Assembly: GCA_009767595.1 (NCBI GenBank)
Contig: VSDK01015254.1
Location: 310,379-374,378 of the forward strand
Length of the DNA: 64,000 bases
Origin: Symbiodinium kawagutii
Taxonomy: Eukaryota; Sar; Dinophyceae; Suessiales; Symbiodiniaceae
Reading direction: 5' to 3'
A program made the translations under genes and the position numbers. The notes beneath the pieces were generated by a model, which did no database searches, was not told where the DNA came from, and saw only the letters and a list, made by a program, of their open reading frames with translations. Positions 42,780 through 53,094 of this stretch are shown piece by piece (the stretch's first letter is position 1; each line of letters opens with the position of its first letter).

Positions 42780-43620
42780 ATCAACTTTCATTGAAGTATA
42801 TGATGTTTAACTGCGGGGTTAAGGAAAGTTAATGAAAGTTGATGATAGTTGATGGTATTTGATCATGGTTCATGATAGTTGATGATGGTAAGTGTTGCTA
42901 ATACTCAATGATGGTCAGTGTCGCATCATAATGGTTTATGATGGTTAATGAGGGTGGCGGTGGTGAAAGGGTGGGTAATTGATACTTAATTGTTTGCTAT
43001 GGCTAGGAAAGCGTAGAACGGTTTATGAGGGCTGATGCTGTTTGATATTGCTGGATAGTAGTACATACTTTTAATGAATGTCACAACAGGTGCCATGGCT
43101 TGAATAGTAACTAGACCATCTTTAACTATCCATGGATAGTTGTACATAGTCGGTAATACATAAATGGCGGTCAATGGTGGTTAGTCAGCATATATGGTGG
43201 TTAAGTCACTTAATACATTAATGGTGGTTGATAGGGTTAGTGGTGGTTACTACCTTCTCATTTCCCTAAGTCGCCACCACCAGCAACAAGTCAGCAAGGA
43301 CAGCAGGTGGTTTGCCATTGTGTTCGTCCAGCTCCCCATAGTGGTCCAATCACCAGCCGATTGAATAGCTGTGAATAGGGAAAACCGTGGTGAACTAGCT
43401 GGTGAATGTAATAATACATGGAAATAATGAGAAAACCATGGTGAACCATACAATTTCATAGCTGGTGAATGGTAATAATAGCTGGTGAACGATAAGAATA
43501 GGAAATAATAGGGGATAACTGATGGGAATCATGATGAAACCATAGAAATAATTACTAGCTGGTGAATGGTACTAATTGGGGATAATAAACAGCAACCATA
43601 GAAAGCAATCATAGGGAAAC
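42780..43620. repeat. TG-rich degenerate repeat block
   Basis: GTTGATGATAGTTGATGG and AGCTGGTGAATGGTAATAAT words; no gene seen. Confidence 0.6.
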
Positions 43621-44019
43621 CATAAGAGTGACGTGGGAGTACACCATGGCTTTGGACAAACCCACGCGTGGCAATGCAACAACCGAATTTGGCATTCACA
43701 ACATCGCAACTGCACCAATAGCCAGCTATCTACATCAAAAACAGTTGTCTACTGAAATTCAACCAAAACTACGAATCAATGTCCAAAATCAACATCACCA
43801 GCAACAAACCACCTGCGTGAGTCAACATAGCGCCATCACCACCTGACATGACCAGCTGTCCTAAGTGGATTCCGCCCAGCAACTGTTGGATGTCCAAATG
43901 CGCCTCGCTCTGCGTGCATGTCCTGTGAGCAGCTTTTGAAATGGTAACCATGGTGGAGGATAGATAGAGATGGTAAGGACGTATGGTGAAGCATGTCAGT
44001 GATGTGGTAAAGACAATTG

Positions 44020-44160
44020 ATTAGGAGATAATCACCAACAATAATTAGGGGATCATAATGGACAACAATTAGGAGATAATCACAACAAGATGTGGTTAAC
44101 GGTAAGGGATCATAATGGTCAACAATTCGGGGATAATCACCAACAATAGTGGCCAAACAA
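44020..44160. repeat. AATTAGGGGATCATAATGG tandem repeat
   Basis: Three or four loose units combining GATAATCACCAACAATA and GGGATCATAATGG(A/T)CAACAATT. Related sequence occurs at 33295, 54070 and 54160 next to other A elements. Confidence 0.6.
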
Positions 44161-44167
44161 CTACAAT

Positions 44168-44276
44168 ATGGTGTTTCTCAAGCCATAGGGAACCCCCAAG
44201 TTATGGTTGGTTTACTACTGCAAATGCTTAACGGATGATTGGTTGGGTACCCCTATGAATTGAGAAACCACCACAT
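44168..44276 (+). mobile_element. Family A terminal-inverted-repeat element
   Basis: ATGGTGTTTCTCAAGCCATA at the left and CCCTATGAATTGAGAAACCA at the right; interior TGGTTGGTTTACTACTG and GGATGATTGGTTGGG. Confidence 0.8.
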
Positions 44277-44279
44277 CAG

Positions 44280-44710
44280 TGTGATGGTAAAAATGGTGGC
44301 TAATAGTGTGATGGTAAAAATGGTAAAGATGGCAAACCATATCAAATAGTTAACAAAAATGGTGAGATGGTAAAAATGATGGCTGATTTGTGATGGTAAA
44401 AAAATTGGATGGTAAATTTCACAACGGTGGAGATTTGCCACAGTCAGTGATAGTAAATGATGTTTTTTTTAAAACCACTGTACGGGTGGTGATTGTTGAT
44501 TATCGTTGAAAATGGTGGAAACAATTGTGGAATATGGTTATTGGTAATGGGTAATGATGGGTTAATGATGGATAGCAATAGATTGCCTGATGGATAACCG
44601 TAGTTTACCATGGTTAATGGTGGGTTAGTGATGGATAATGATGCCTATTGGTGGTCAATAGTATCAATTAAAAATGATTGTGGATGATGATGGTTGGCGA
44701 TGGTTAGTGG
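44280..44710. repeat. TG-rich degenerate repeat block
   Basis: GATGGTAAAAATGG and GGTTAATGATGGATA words; no gene. Confidence 0.6.
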
Positions 44711-45009
44711 TGGATCATAACTTGAAATTGTGGCCCAATGATGTGGTTGATTATGGAGAGAAAACATAGCGGTTCACATATGGTGAACAGTGTGATATGT
44801 GATGGTTGAACCCTGTGCCTTATAATTGGGTAGCAATGGCTGATCCCTGTCTGTTCTGATGCTTCACCCTTTGTGAAACATATTCCGCATATACTTGGGT
44901 GCGCCAATCTGGCTCCCCAAACACAATTGCTAAATCATTATTGCTCATCACAGAAAATTAGAACTTCATGATGGACGATCATTGTTGGGTTAATTCCTTG
45001 ATGTTTTCC

Positions 45010-45190
45010 CAACCAACCGCACGTAAGCAGTGCTACGCCGTGTTTTTCTCGCGGTTCGCTTCTGACCATGGTCAGTTTGTCTCCATGTGGTTTCGGTCTC
45101 AAACGGTTGCGGGGGCTACCACAATGATCATGAGCTGTTGGCTCTAGCCCATTCCAAGGTCTGAAAAAGTTGCATTTAAACCCGTATTTC
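45010..45190 (-). other. Exon-like island, unknown
   Basis: The minus frame reads NGLEPTAHDHCGSPRNRLRP and KPHGDKLTMVRSEPREKHGV, then ALLTCGWLGKHQGI. It is protein-like with several Cys/His but no clear zinc-binding spacing. Boundaries not defined. Confidence 0.3.
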
Positions 45191-45392
45191 ACTAATATTT
45201 TTGGATTAAATAACGATCATGCATTTCCCCGCGTTTCATGACCTCTGGGTTCTTGGGTAGCCAATCTAGCGTAAGATGTGCCGGCACGCTTTACCGATGG
45301 AACGTGTTGATTTTCAGCTTGAAGTCTCCTTGTTCTGGATGGTACCTGCAATCAACCGAATTTATATCAACAAACACAACAGCAACCCATGA

Positions 45393-45499
45393 ATGACTGT
45401 TTCTCAAAATCAGGGAGCCAAAATGGTTGGTTTATGAATATGCATGGTTGCTTTAACGGATGATAACTGGGGGCATCCCTCTGCATTGAGAAACGCCCA
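45393..45499 (+). mobile_element. Family A element, diverged
   Basis: ATGACTGTTTCTCAAAATCA at the left and CTCTGCATTGAGAAACGCCC at the right, interior AATGGTTGGTTTATGAATAT. Confidence 0.7.
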
Positions 45500-45829
45500 C
45501 CTGAAACAAAAAATCACCGGATCGGGACCATAGATATGTCATAGTGAAATTTTCCTGATATTGGTTATGTTCAGTATCAGCCACCAATGATGTTCGGAAC
45601 ATTTTTCTGAACAACTCGTGGTTGATGCCGGCCAACCGTCTCCCATGGCAACATGTTGTTGCAAAACGCTAGTGGGCAGGCAGTGGAAGGATCATTATTC
45701 ACCGGTCCTATCGAGCATAATCATTCATTAATCATCTAATGTCAGCCAGGTAATTTCCTTGACCATTGGTGGTCGTGGATAAACCGCTCGTACTTGTAAA
45801 AAAACCTGGCCATTGCTGATTGCTGGTAT

Positions 45830-46110
45830 CAACTATAATAATCACGAATCATTAGCCATGATTCAACAATCAAAAACCATGATAACCATTGACAACCATC
45901 ACTCACCATCACTGTAGCCACTACCCGGTGGAGTTAAACATTGGATTCGTCATGGTTCATTGTGTCCCAGTCAATAAACGTTAAAGGTCATTAAACATCG
46001 TTCAGCACCATCACGTTGAATGGCTGCGACACTCATTCACCATCATTCAACATCAATCAGGTTTCAGCCATTAGTGATTACCCAGCAAAAGCCATCACTC
46101 ACCATCAATC
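45830..46110. repeat. CA-rich degenerate repeat block
   Basis: AACCATTGACAACCATCACT and CACCATCATTCAACATC words; no gene. Confidence 0.5.
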
Positions 46111-46189
46111 TAGTTGTGATAAACCACGGCCCTTCATGGTGATTAGTGGTTGTAAAACATGCGTTGGAATGATAGACTCACAAACAATC

Positions 46190-46350
46190 ATGAAGCCATG
46201 CGCTATCATTAGGGCCAGGCCGGGTGTCCTGCCCGGAAATGTTTGTTTTGACTGCACATGCGCTGTGTTTTTTGACTTCTCGTTTGTCGGCCACGTGGCC
46301 GAACGGCCGACGAGCAGTTTGTGTTCATCTTTATTTACGTTGTCCACATT
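46190..46350 (-). other. Exon-like island, unknown
   Basis: The minus frame reads NVNKDEHKLLVGRSATWPTN and EKSKNTAHVQSKQTFPGRTP. The plus frame is hydrophobic (CTCAVFFDFSFVGHVAERPT) and also open. Strand unresolved, slightly favouring minus. Confidence 0.28.
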
Positions 46351-46371
46351 GTTGACATGAGGATGAGCGTT

Positions 46372-46561
46372 TGGTTATCCTGATCACCCCATACGAGCGG
46401 GTCTCCTGGCACGTCCCTTATGACGAACTTCGTCATGAAAAAAAAAGTTTTGCAGGGCTGGGGCATGTGATTACCCTGATCACCCAATACGAGCGGGTCT
46501 CCTGGTACTTCCCTTATGAACTTCATCATGAAACATAAAGTTTTGCGGGCTGGGACATGTG
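46372..46561. repeat. 96-bp tandem duplication, frame-preserving
   Basis: CCTGATCACCC(C/A)ATACGAGC recurs at 46379 and 46475. The unit is 96 bp (32 codons), with about 10% divergence. On the minus strand both copies read VPGDPLVxGDQxN; on the plus strand both read LIT(P/Q)YERVSW. The preserved frame hints at coding, but neither strand gives a recognisable protein. Confidence 0.85.
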
Positions 46562-46663
46562 ACTACCCCTAAAAACTTGAGATATCAATACCCTCCGCAG
46601 AAGGCCTGGTTTATTTGCACGCGCAGCGGCGTGCCGGTGGACATAATATCATGGCATGCCGTT

Positions 46664-47089
46664 TCACACGCGGCCATGCTTCTGCAGGACTTTGCCCCAA
46701 GAGGTGCTGAGGCGGCTAATGTTATCAGGCGTCAACACCAGCCCGTGCTCGCGGCACAGTTGGATCAATCAACTTCTAAAAGCTTTCTGAGCGGTGATCT
46801 TCGGATGGTGCCGAAGGACCGCCATGTCTCGGGCTTGTCGCCGAGCCGGCAGCTCATTGGTTTGCACGCCCAGGTGGCCATGGCATCGCCCTCGCCGCAA
46901 CGCTCGATGTCCTGAAAAGGTACATGTGCAGAAAGTCCGAGGGCGTGTCGCCCAAGCAAACGCCCAAACCATGGCCGCAAAGCTGTTCTCGCAATTGCAG
47001 AGCGTGTTGAGGATCAAGCTGCAATCGACCGCAGCTTTCTGTTGGCGCAGTAGCTCAGCAACTTGTTGGGTGTTGGTAGGTTGTTTCAA
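46664..47089 (-). pseudogene. Decayed coding region, unknown protein
   Basis: The minus frame starts TQQVAELLRQQKAAVDCSLI and LNTLCNCENSFAAMVWAF. Around 46960 the better signal moves to another frame (HVPFQDIERCGEGDAMATWA, KPMSCRLGDKPETWRSFGT). Near 46790 it returns to the first frame, which has an in-frame TGA at 46769-46771 and then LIQLCREHGLVLTPDNISRL and STSWGKVLQKHGRV to TGA at 46664. Two frame changes and one stop mark a pseudogene. No family recognised. Confidence 0.45.
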
Positions 47090-47606
47090 ACTCAGATTCG
47101 TCTCAATCTTTGCGTCACCTGTGGTTTGTTATCACGGCGGATCCACAGAAAATGCATTGCAAAATAGGATGGCACTCATCATGCATCATGATGGTTTTTC
47201 TGAAAGCGATGCATCGCAAAAGGACAAAACATGCAATGCGAAGAACGCCAACCAGGAATACTGAATGATAAGCACTGCAGTAATTATTGGTTAATAAGTG
47301 GTTCATACTCAAAACTGACAGTACTTCATCGGCGCAACCAACATGGAGGTTGGATGCCAATGCGTCACGCATGAAAAGGCATGCCTGGACCAAACGCCCG
47401 CAAGTCTCATTCGACATCTCCCAGCCGTCCAAACCATTAATCAACCATCATCAACTACCACGCACCGCACCACCATTAACCATCTTGATGCAACATCATC
47501 AATGACCATCATTTTCACACATCATTCTTTCCCAGCAGAATGCAACAATACCCTCCCAACACATGATTGGTACCCATCGATGATTTCTTATCCCTCGATT
47601 GCCAAA

Positions 47607-47733
47607 TGGCTGTGGGTCAAAACCCCGTACCCCTGTGTTATACCCTGGTTCCCCTATCATTAACCCTTGTTTTCCCTATTGTTACTGGTCATTATCCCCC
47701 ATAAAATTGGTTGGTTAATATTGCCCCTAGCCA
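47607..47733 (+). mobile_element. Family C terminal-inverted-repeat element
   Basis: TGGCTGTGGGTCAAAACCCC at the left and AATATTGCCCCTAGCCA at the right. A small internal duplication (TACCCCTG/TACCCTGG) distinguishes it. Confidence 0.8.
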
Positions 47734-47975
47734 TATATAGTTGGTATATATCCCCGATAATTGCTAGTTATAACTGTTATCATCCCCTCCTATTAAGCAG
47801 CTAAACCAGCCATAAAATTGCTTGGTTAACTGCTTGACCCCTAGCCATATAGTTGGAATATCCCCCAGTATTGTCGCTTATTATCCCCTATTATTAACCA
47901 TTCACCAGCTAGTTCACCATTGGTTGGTTGGATAACTGCTTGACCCAGCTCGCCAAATCGCTCCCAACCCCCTTC
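47734..47975. mobile_element. Serial right-end units of family C
   Basis: The right portion of C (ATAGTTGGTATATCCCC ... GGTTAACTGCTTGACCC) is repeated about twice after the complete copy, the last one ending ACTGCTTGACCCAGCTCGCC. That final end is only a few bases from the exon candidate at 47980. Confidence 0.6.
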
Positions 47976-47979
47976 GCAG

Positions 47980-48135
47980 CTGCCCTGCCTTTTGGCCAAC
48001 CATTGGCTCACTGCGCTGATGGACGGCAACCGCGGCGCGGGGCCCCCGGTGGCGTCGCAGACGTCAGGATCCTGTGATGCTTCATCGCGGCCGGGGGAGG
48101 CGAGGGCAGTGCGGGAACACCGGCAATCACTGGAG
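47980..48135 (+). other. Candidate internal exon, 156 bp (52 codons)
   Basis: Follows a 3' splice site (CCCCCTTCGCAG) and ends at a donor (TCACTGGAG followed by GTTCATATG). The frame is open throughout and reads LPCLLANHWLTALMDGNRGA, then PPVASQTSGSCDASSRPGEA and RAVREHRQSLE, with strong third-position GC. Family C right-end sequence precedes the acceptor directly and an A element begins 7 bp after the donor GT. Product unknown. Confidence 0.5.
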
Positions 48136-48141
48136 GTTCAT

Positions 48142-48246
48142 ATGGGTGTTTCTCAAAATAGGGGACCCCAAAAATGGTTGGTTTAGTACTATAAACGGTT
48201 AATATTGGATGATTTAGGGGTACCCCAATTTTGAGAAACTAATATG
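48142..48246 (+). mobile_element. Family A terminal-inverted-repeat element
   Basis: ATGGGTGTTTCTCAAAATAG at the left and CCCCAATTTTGAGAAACTAA at the right. Interior TTGGTTTAGTACTATAAACG and TTGGATGATTTAGGGG are close to the consensus. Confidence 0.85.
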
Positions 48247-48249
48247 ACA

Positions 48250-48630
48250 ATAAGAGTGATTGATTAGTCATTTAAATGGCTTAACCATCATAGTGATTGG
48301 CTACTAGTGACTGATTGATTGGTGATTATTAGTGACAGGCCAGAGGTGATTGATGTGAGTGATGATTAACCCATAGTCACTGATCCTAGCGTGTTGATAT
48401 TGATAGGCTATTGATCCCACAATGCTAGTACAATACCAGTGATTGATTATTCGTGATTGGTGATTGAGTAGTGATAGGTGATGGGAGTATTAGTGATGAT
48501 TAGTGATTATTAATGATAATTAGGGATGATTCGTGACTAATTATTAGAGGTAGGCGAGTGATATGACTAATATCAATAGTAGTGAAGGGGTAATATCAAT
48601 AGAAGTTAAAATTAATTGATTGATTAGTGG
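48250..48630. repeat. GTGATTGATTAGTGA-type repeat block
   Basis: Loose 8-15-bp words (GTGATTGATTAGT, TTAGTGATGATTAGTGATTA) distinct from the GATGGTT words. No gene. Confidence 0.65.
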
Positions 48631-48899
48631 TAGGTGCTTCATTGCTAGTGACATGCGACCAGTACTGGATTTATATGGCTGAACCATCGACCAGTTGACA
48701 ATTAGTGATGAACCACTATGTTTGGTGAATCAGTGACCACCCACAAGGTAATGGAAACATCTACAGGACCTATAATTCCAGTACTGGTCGCGCGTCACTG
48801 GCATATCATAAGGAAATCTCCATATGGCAATTATTGATCTGCATCACAGAAAAACATCATTATTATGGTAGCTTCCCCCGGGATAAAATTTGTTAGCAT

Positions 48900-49920
48900 T
48901 GAAGCACTAACTATATATAACTATTCACCGCTCATTATACATCCATCTTTGACCATTAAAAAACGGTATTAGAATCCATCAATTCTGCGAAATTGACCAA
49001 CATTTGCTATCCAAAATTGATCAATCAGCATCCTTAGAGCGACATCCACCATCATTTTCTATTTTTAGCGGTCAAGCAACCATGGGCTAAATATCAGTTG
49101 GCCACCAGTCAACCATAAATACCATAAATTCACCATCGCTAACCATCAATTATCGGCCATCTACCGTGATTATCAGCCAATTATTGATCAACACATCACC
49201 ATCGTTTAAGCTCTATGAAGAGCCATCATTAGCTATCACTTGACCACCGATCATGCATCATTGAGCATCGTTAGCCATTAATCAACCGCCAACCAACCAC
49301 GATTTGTTGTCGTAACATTCACCATCCTTAGCTACTACTGGCCATTGATTAACCTTCAATTATATCGCTATCACTTAACCATCAACCAAACATCATTAAA
49401 TATTGAACCATGATTCATGAACCATCATTGGCCATTGACAATGAACCATCAACCACTCATGAACCATTGGCCATGGTAAATCATCTTTTGATGTTACTTG
49501 TCTTCACCATCATTAGCGGTTGACCATTCACCATTGTTTCACGTTACCCTCTGGCAAGCTAAGCTGGAATCTACACAAACCCGGTTTTTATCGGTAAAAA
49601 ATGATACATGATGGATTTTCCACTTCCAGGTCAGTTTACCAGAGTGTAACCATCAAGCATTCACCACGTCTTTATCCATCAGCAATCATGAACCCTCATA
49701 GACCGGCTCATCGACCATCAACTTGGTTTCAATTAACAACAATTAACAACCAGCACTAATCAGCAATCGATTGTGTTTATCACTCACCATGAACAAAATC
49801 TTGATAACCAGCACCATCTATTATTCACCATCAATTTACGACCAATTCACCATCATTTGACCAGTCAACCACAAATTCAAATATCATTGACCATCACCTA
49901 AACATCATTCACCACCAACC
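48900..49920. repeat. CA-rich degenerate repeat block
   Basis: ACCATCATTAGC, AACCATCAATTATCGGCC, GACCATTCACCATTG words for 1 kb. It contains the short word GGTCAGTTTACCAGAGTGTA at 49630, shared with 15568. No gene. Confidence 0.65.
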
Positions 49921-49924
49921 ACCA

Positions 49925-50031
49925 AGTGGTGGTTTCTCAAAATAGGGGTACCCCAAAATCATCCACTATTAGTCATTTATAATAATAAACCAACCATTTT
50001 GGGGCTCCCTATGGCTTGAGAACCCCCCAAG
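49925..50031 (-). mobile_element. Family A element, inverted orientation
   Basis: GTGGTGGTTTCTCAAAATAG at the left and CTATGGCTTGAGAACCCCCC at the right. The interior (AAAATCATCCACTATTAGTC, AATAAACCAACCATTTTGGG) is reverse to the 48142 copy. Confidence 0.8.
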
Positions 50032-50102
50032 TAAAAACCATAAACCATCACTAACCATCATTAACCATCATTAACCATAGGTTTCTCCCATGGCAACCCC
50101 AG

Positions 50103-50191
50103 CACCTTCCAAGGGCGGCGCTCCTCTGGCAGCCAGGGCAATGAACTTCGTCGAGAGCGCCAGGGGGTTCCCTGCCCAGCGACTTGCGAAG
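50103..50191 (+). other. Candidate internal exon, 89 bp
   Basis: Plus strand, acceptor TGGCAACCCCAG and donor CTTGCGAAG followed by GTTTCCGG. It reads PSKGGAPLAARAMNFVESAR and GFPAQRLAK. Repeated CATTAACCATCA lies to the left and AATGGTTGATTAATGG to the right, a near-perfect complementary bracket. Product unknown. Confidence 0.38.
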
Positions 50192-50219
50192 GTTTCCGGG
50201 TACTGCCGTGGTGGGGCTG

Positions 50220-50405
50220 GCCATTAAATGGTTGATTAATGGTTGATCAATGGTTGATTAATGGTTGATTGACGGTTCTTAGCTACGATTTATGGTTGAT
50301 TAATGGCTAGTAGTAGCTAAGAATGGTTAATGTTACCACATATCATGGTTAACTCATGGTTGACTAATGGCAAATGATGCTCAATGCTGCGGTCAGAATG
50401 GCCAA
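50220..50405. repeat. TG-rich degenerate repeat block
   Basis: GGTTGATTAATGGTTGATCA-type 11-bp units directly right of the exon candidate. Confidence 0.7.
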
Positions 50406-50409
50406 CACG

Positions 50410-50626
50410 GTCAGGTGGGCCCCCAAACGTTATGAGTTGATTAAGATTCGCCATCTCAACTAATGATTAACCATGGTTAATAGGGGTCAATAAGGGTCAA
50501 CGAATGGTTAACAATGGCTATAAGTTGATTAATAAACCATTTCTCGAGCTGGTTACATCCACCATATCTGGTAGTTACCCTAGTGAGCTACCCCAAGTTA
50601 GCTAACGTTTCGGGGGCCCACCTTGC
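50410..50626. mobile_element. Family B element, long form
   Basis: TCAGGTGGGCCCCCAAACGT at the left and AACGTTTCGGGGGCCCACCT at the right; 217 bp because the interior has expanded GGTTAATAGGGGTCAA sequence. Same AACGTT subfamily as 50933. Confidence 0.75.
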
Positions 50627-50754
50627 AAGTCATGGGGTTGAAGCATGGCATGTTGCTTGGTGATGGATGATTTTTCGGTTGTTACAGCATGGATCTCTGC
50701 AGTGACCTTGTGGCTATTGAAACTCGAAGGGACCAATCATCCTTTTTACATAGA

Positions 50755-50845
50755 TGGCAGTTGGTCAAAACCCGTACCCCCGGTTCCCCTATCATTAACC
50801 ATTATCATTCCCCATTATTGGTTGATTAGTATTCATCCATAGCCA
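50755..50845 (+). mobile_element. Family C element, short form
   Basis: TGGCAGTTGGTCAAAACCCG at the left and TATTCATCCATAGCCA at the right, only about 90 bp long through internal deletion. Confidence 0.65.
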
Positions 50846-50932
50846 GATAGATAGGAACTGGTCCCGTGCTTAGATCCGTCAATCAACGGCTACATGGATA
50901 CAACAAAGAACCTTTCGATTCATACAAGGTGG

Positions 50933-51049
50933 CACCCCTTAGTTAGCTAACTTGTGTTATAACTAGGGCTACTACCAAATATGGGAGATGTAACTATAGT
51001 TAAATGGCTTCAGAATCAATTTATAACGTTTGGGGGGCCCACCTTGTAC
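50933..51049 (+). mobile_element. Family B terminal-inverted-repeat element
   Basis: TACAAGGTGGCACCCCTTAG at the left and GGGGGGCCCACCTTGTA at the right. The outer eleven bases are perfect inverted repeats. Confidence 0.8.
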
Positions 51050-51083
51050 AATGCAAACCATTGATGTAGAAGCCATCTCTTTA

Positions 51084-51196
51084 CTTGGTGGGTGTTAGAT
51101 CCCTTGCTAAAAGTCCAACTTTTAGTGGCTGTATGGTAAATCAATCATATCCCAAAAAAGCTAAAAAGCTAAGTTCATAGCTGTAATCCACCCAGT
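51084..51196 (+). mobile_element. Family D hairpin element
   Basis: CTTGGTGGGTGTTAGATCCC start, hairpin CTAAAAGTCCAACTTTTAG, end CTAAGTTCATAGCTGTAATC. Near-identical to 8523-8645 and located 35 bp from a B element. Confidence 0.8.
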
Positions 51197-51199
51197 TTA

Positions 51200-51415
51200 C
51201 AAGAAGTTCAACACACCCCACAGCTGGACCACCTTTCCTGGCAACTCGGTGCCCAGGATTTCTTGCCCTTCCAAGGTCGGACCTTGGTGACTGACCCCCT
51301 GAGGCCTCCTCCTCGTCACGCGCAGAACGCTGCTCTTCGGCTTGTCTCCTAGTGGCTGTCGGGTGGGCAGCTGTGATGGAACGTGAAGTCATGGGGATGA
51401 AATCAGAAGTTCGGT
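51200..51415 (-). other. Exon-like island between D and A elements
   Basis: The minus frame reads TSRSITAAHPTATRRQAEEQ and RSARDEEEASGGQSPRSDLG, then CVELLVN, a charged, disordered-looking peptide. GC content is raised. Splice boundaries not clear. Confidence 0.3.
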
Positions 51416-51422
51416 GACAAAT

Positions 51423-51528
51423 ATGGTGGTTTCTCAAGCCATAGGGGACCCCAAAAATGGCTGGTTTATTATTATAAATGACTATAAATGGATGATTTGG
51501 GGGTACCCCTATTTTGAGAAACACCCAT
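51423..51528 (+). mobile_element. Family A terminal-inverted-repeat element
   Basis: ATGGTGGTTTCTCAAGCCAT at the left and CCCCTATTTTGAGAAACACC at the right; interior GGCTGGTTTATTATTATAAA and GGATGATTTGGGGGT. Confidence 0.85.
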
Positions 51529-51539
51529 ATAGTAGCCTA

Positions 51540-51890
51540 ACTTATGACTTATAGGTGATCAATATGGGTGACCTATGAGTAAAATCATGAAATTCATACT
51601 TTACCCCATGCTTCCAGTTATAGTAGGTGACCAACCCCAAACAACAATGGTAGAAACCAGCTGGTTACCTACTATCATGGCAACTGGAAGCATAGGGTTA
51701 GGCATGGTATAAGCATTTTAGACGCATTTCATTGGCATAGATTCAGCCAATATGGGCATGTTACAATCATACAACAACTGACAAGGTTAATAATGGTGAT
51801 TAATACATTATGATTATGATTATTAACCCACTATAGTCATTAACCATTATGAACCATACGACATACAACAATATAGGCTAATATGGTGGT
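51540..51890. other. AT-rich stretch with inverted repeat
   Basis: Includes a 40-50-bp imperfect inverted repeat: TACCCCATGCTTCCAGTTAT near 51602 faces ATGGCAACTGGAAGCATAGG near 51676, with TAGTAGGTGACCAACC facing GGTTACCTACTA. A possible decayed fold-back element; no gene. Confidence 0.5.
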
Positions 51891-52115
51891 GGGTCAAGGC
51901 CCCCAAACGTACCCCTGGCTGTGAACCAACCCAAGATTCCGAAACTGGTCGAAGGGTGCGCACCGGGCACCGCGCCCACATCTGTCGTCTTCGTTCAGTT
52001 TCTCTCGCTTTTCGGTGCATCACGAAACTGGTTGGTGGTTGAACCACTCCGACAATTAGTGCTTAATAATGGTTAATATAATTAATGGTTATTGATGGAT
52101 AATTATGATCATAAT

Positions 52116-52212
52116 CTGGTTGGTGGTTGAACCCCTATGAAAAATATGAACCAAAAAACAATTTGTTGATAATTACTAGGGAAAATAACACATGTTTGAA
52201 ACCACCAACCAG
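52116..52212 (+). mobile_element. Family E terminal-inverted-repeat element
   Basis: CTGGTTGGTGGTTGAACCCC at the left and TTTGAAACCACCAACCAG at the right. A half-copy (CTGGTTGGTGGTTGAACCAC) precedes it at 52028. Confidence 0.85.
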
Positions 52213-52328
52213 CTATATGGTTGTCTTCCTGGGTCTGGAGCGTCTCTTCTGGTAGCTCCTGGGGGTTTCACGATGGAGACATCTGCCAGAAATGCTGGGG
52301 AGGACAGAGACGAATCAGTTCTCCAAAA

Positions 52329-52449
52329 CTTGGTGGCTTATAGATCCCTTGCTAAAAAAATATATATATATTTTTAGTGGTTATATGGTAAACCAATCAT
52401 ATCCCAAAAACACTAGAAACCTAAGAATTCGTGGGTATAAGCCATCCAG
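52329..52449 (+). mobile_element. Family D element with AT-palindrome core
   Basis: CTTGGTGGCTTATAGATCCC start and GTGGGTATAAGCCATCCAG end. The usual hairpin is replaced by a longer A-run/TATATA/T-run palindrome between CTAAAAA and TTTTTAG, preserving the ability to pair. Confidence 0.8.
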
Positions 52450-52599
52450 AAAAGAATGGATCTCCACAGCCTTCGAAACATGGGACTCCAAGGTCGGCAT
52501 CGCAACTCATTGTAGGGGCAACCAGTCGACAAATAAGCCAAGCATTGACGAACGAGACAAGAAAGGAAAACACGTTGAATCGCCGGAAAACCTTGGAAT

Positions 52600-52985
52600 A
52601 ACTGATATGGTTAATAACTAATATGGTTAATAACTAATATGGTTATACAAAACAAAAAAATGGAAAACACATTGAATCGCCGGCCCAGTAAACACGGCTG
52701 ATCATATATACTATTGACTATGACTATGATGATCACCAGCAATGATAGGCCAATAGTCGCTGCCAGAACTTGGGATGCAACGTAGATCAAAAATGATCAA
52801 AGTAGTATGGCATCAGTGGTCCATCAATCCGCTCAATGAACGCAGTGCAAAAACAGAGAATGGTAGATCTATAATCAATAATGGGTGGTGATTCACCATC
52901 ACATCTAGCAAGGTCTTAACTGCGGACCATCAGCTGCAAACGGTTAAATGGCGAGAATACTAAACTGTTATAGTTCCTAATTCTT
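52600..52985. other. AT-rich stretch, no gene seen
   Basis: Has a short three-copy tandem repeat AACTAATATGGTTAAT at 52600-52635 and a repeated ACA(C/T)GTTGAATCGCCGG word (52572 and 52669). Nothing else recognised. Confidence 0.45.
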
Positions 52986-52992
52986 GGTCGTT

Positions 52993-53094
52993 AGTTGGTT
53001 TCTTAAAATAGGGGTACCCCAAATCATCCATTATTAACCATTTGTAGTAATAAACCAACCATTTTGGGGCTCCCATATTTTGAGAAACCACCGT
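52993..53094 (-). mobile_element. Family A element, inverted orientation
   Basis: AGTTGGTTTCTTAAAATAGG at the left and CATATTTTGAGAAACCACCG at the right; interior AAATCATCCATTATTAACCA and AAACCAACCATTTTGGGG, very close to 49925. Confidence 0.82.
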
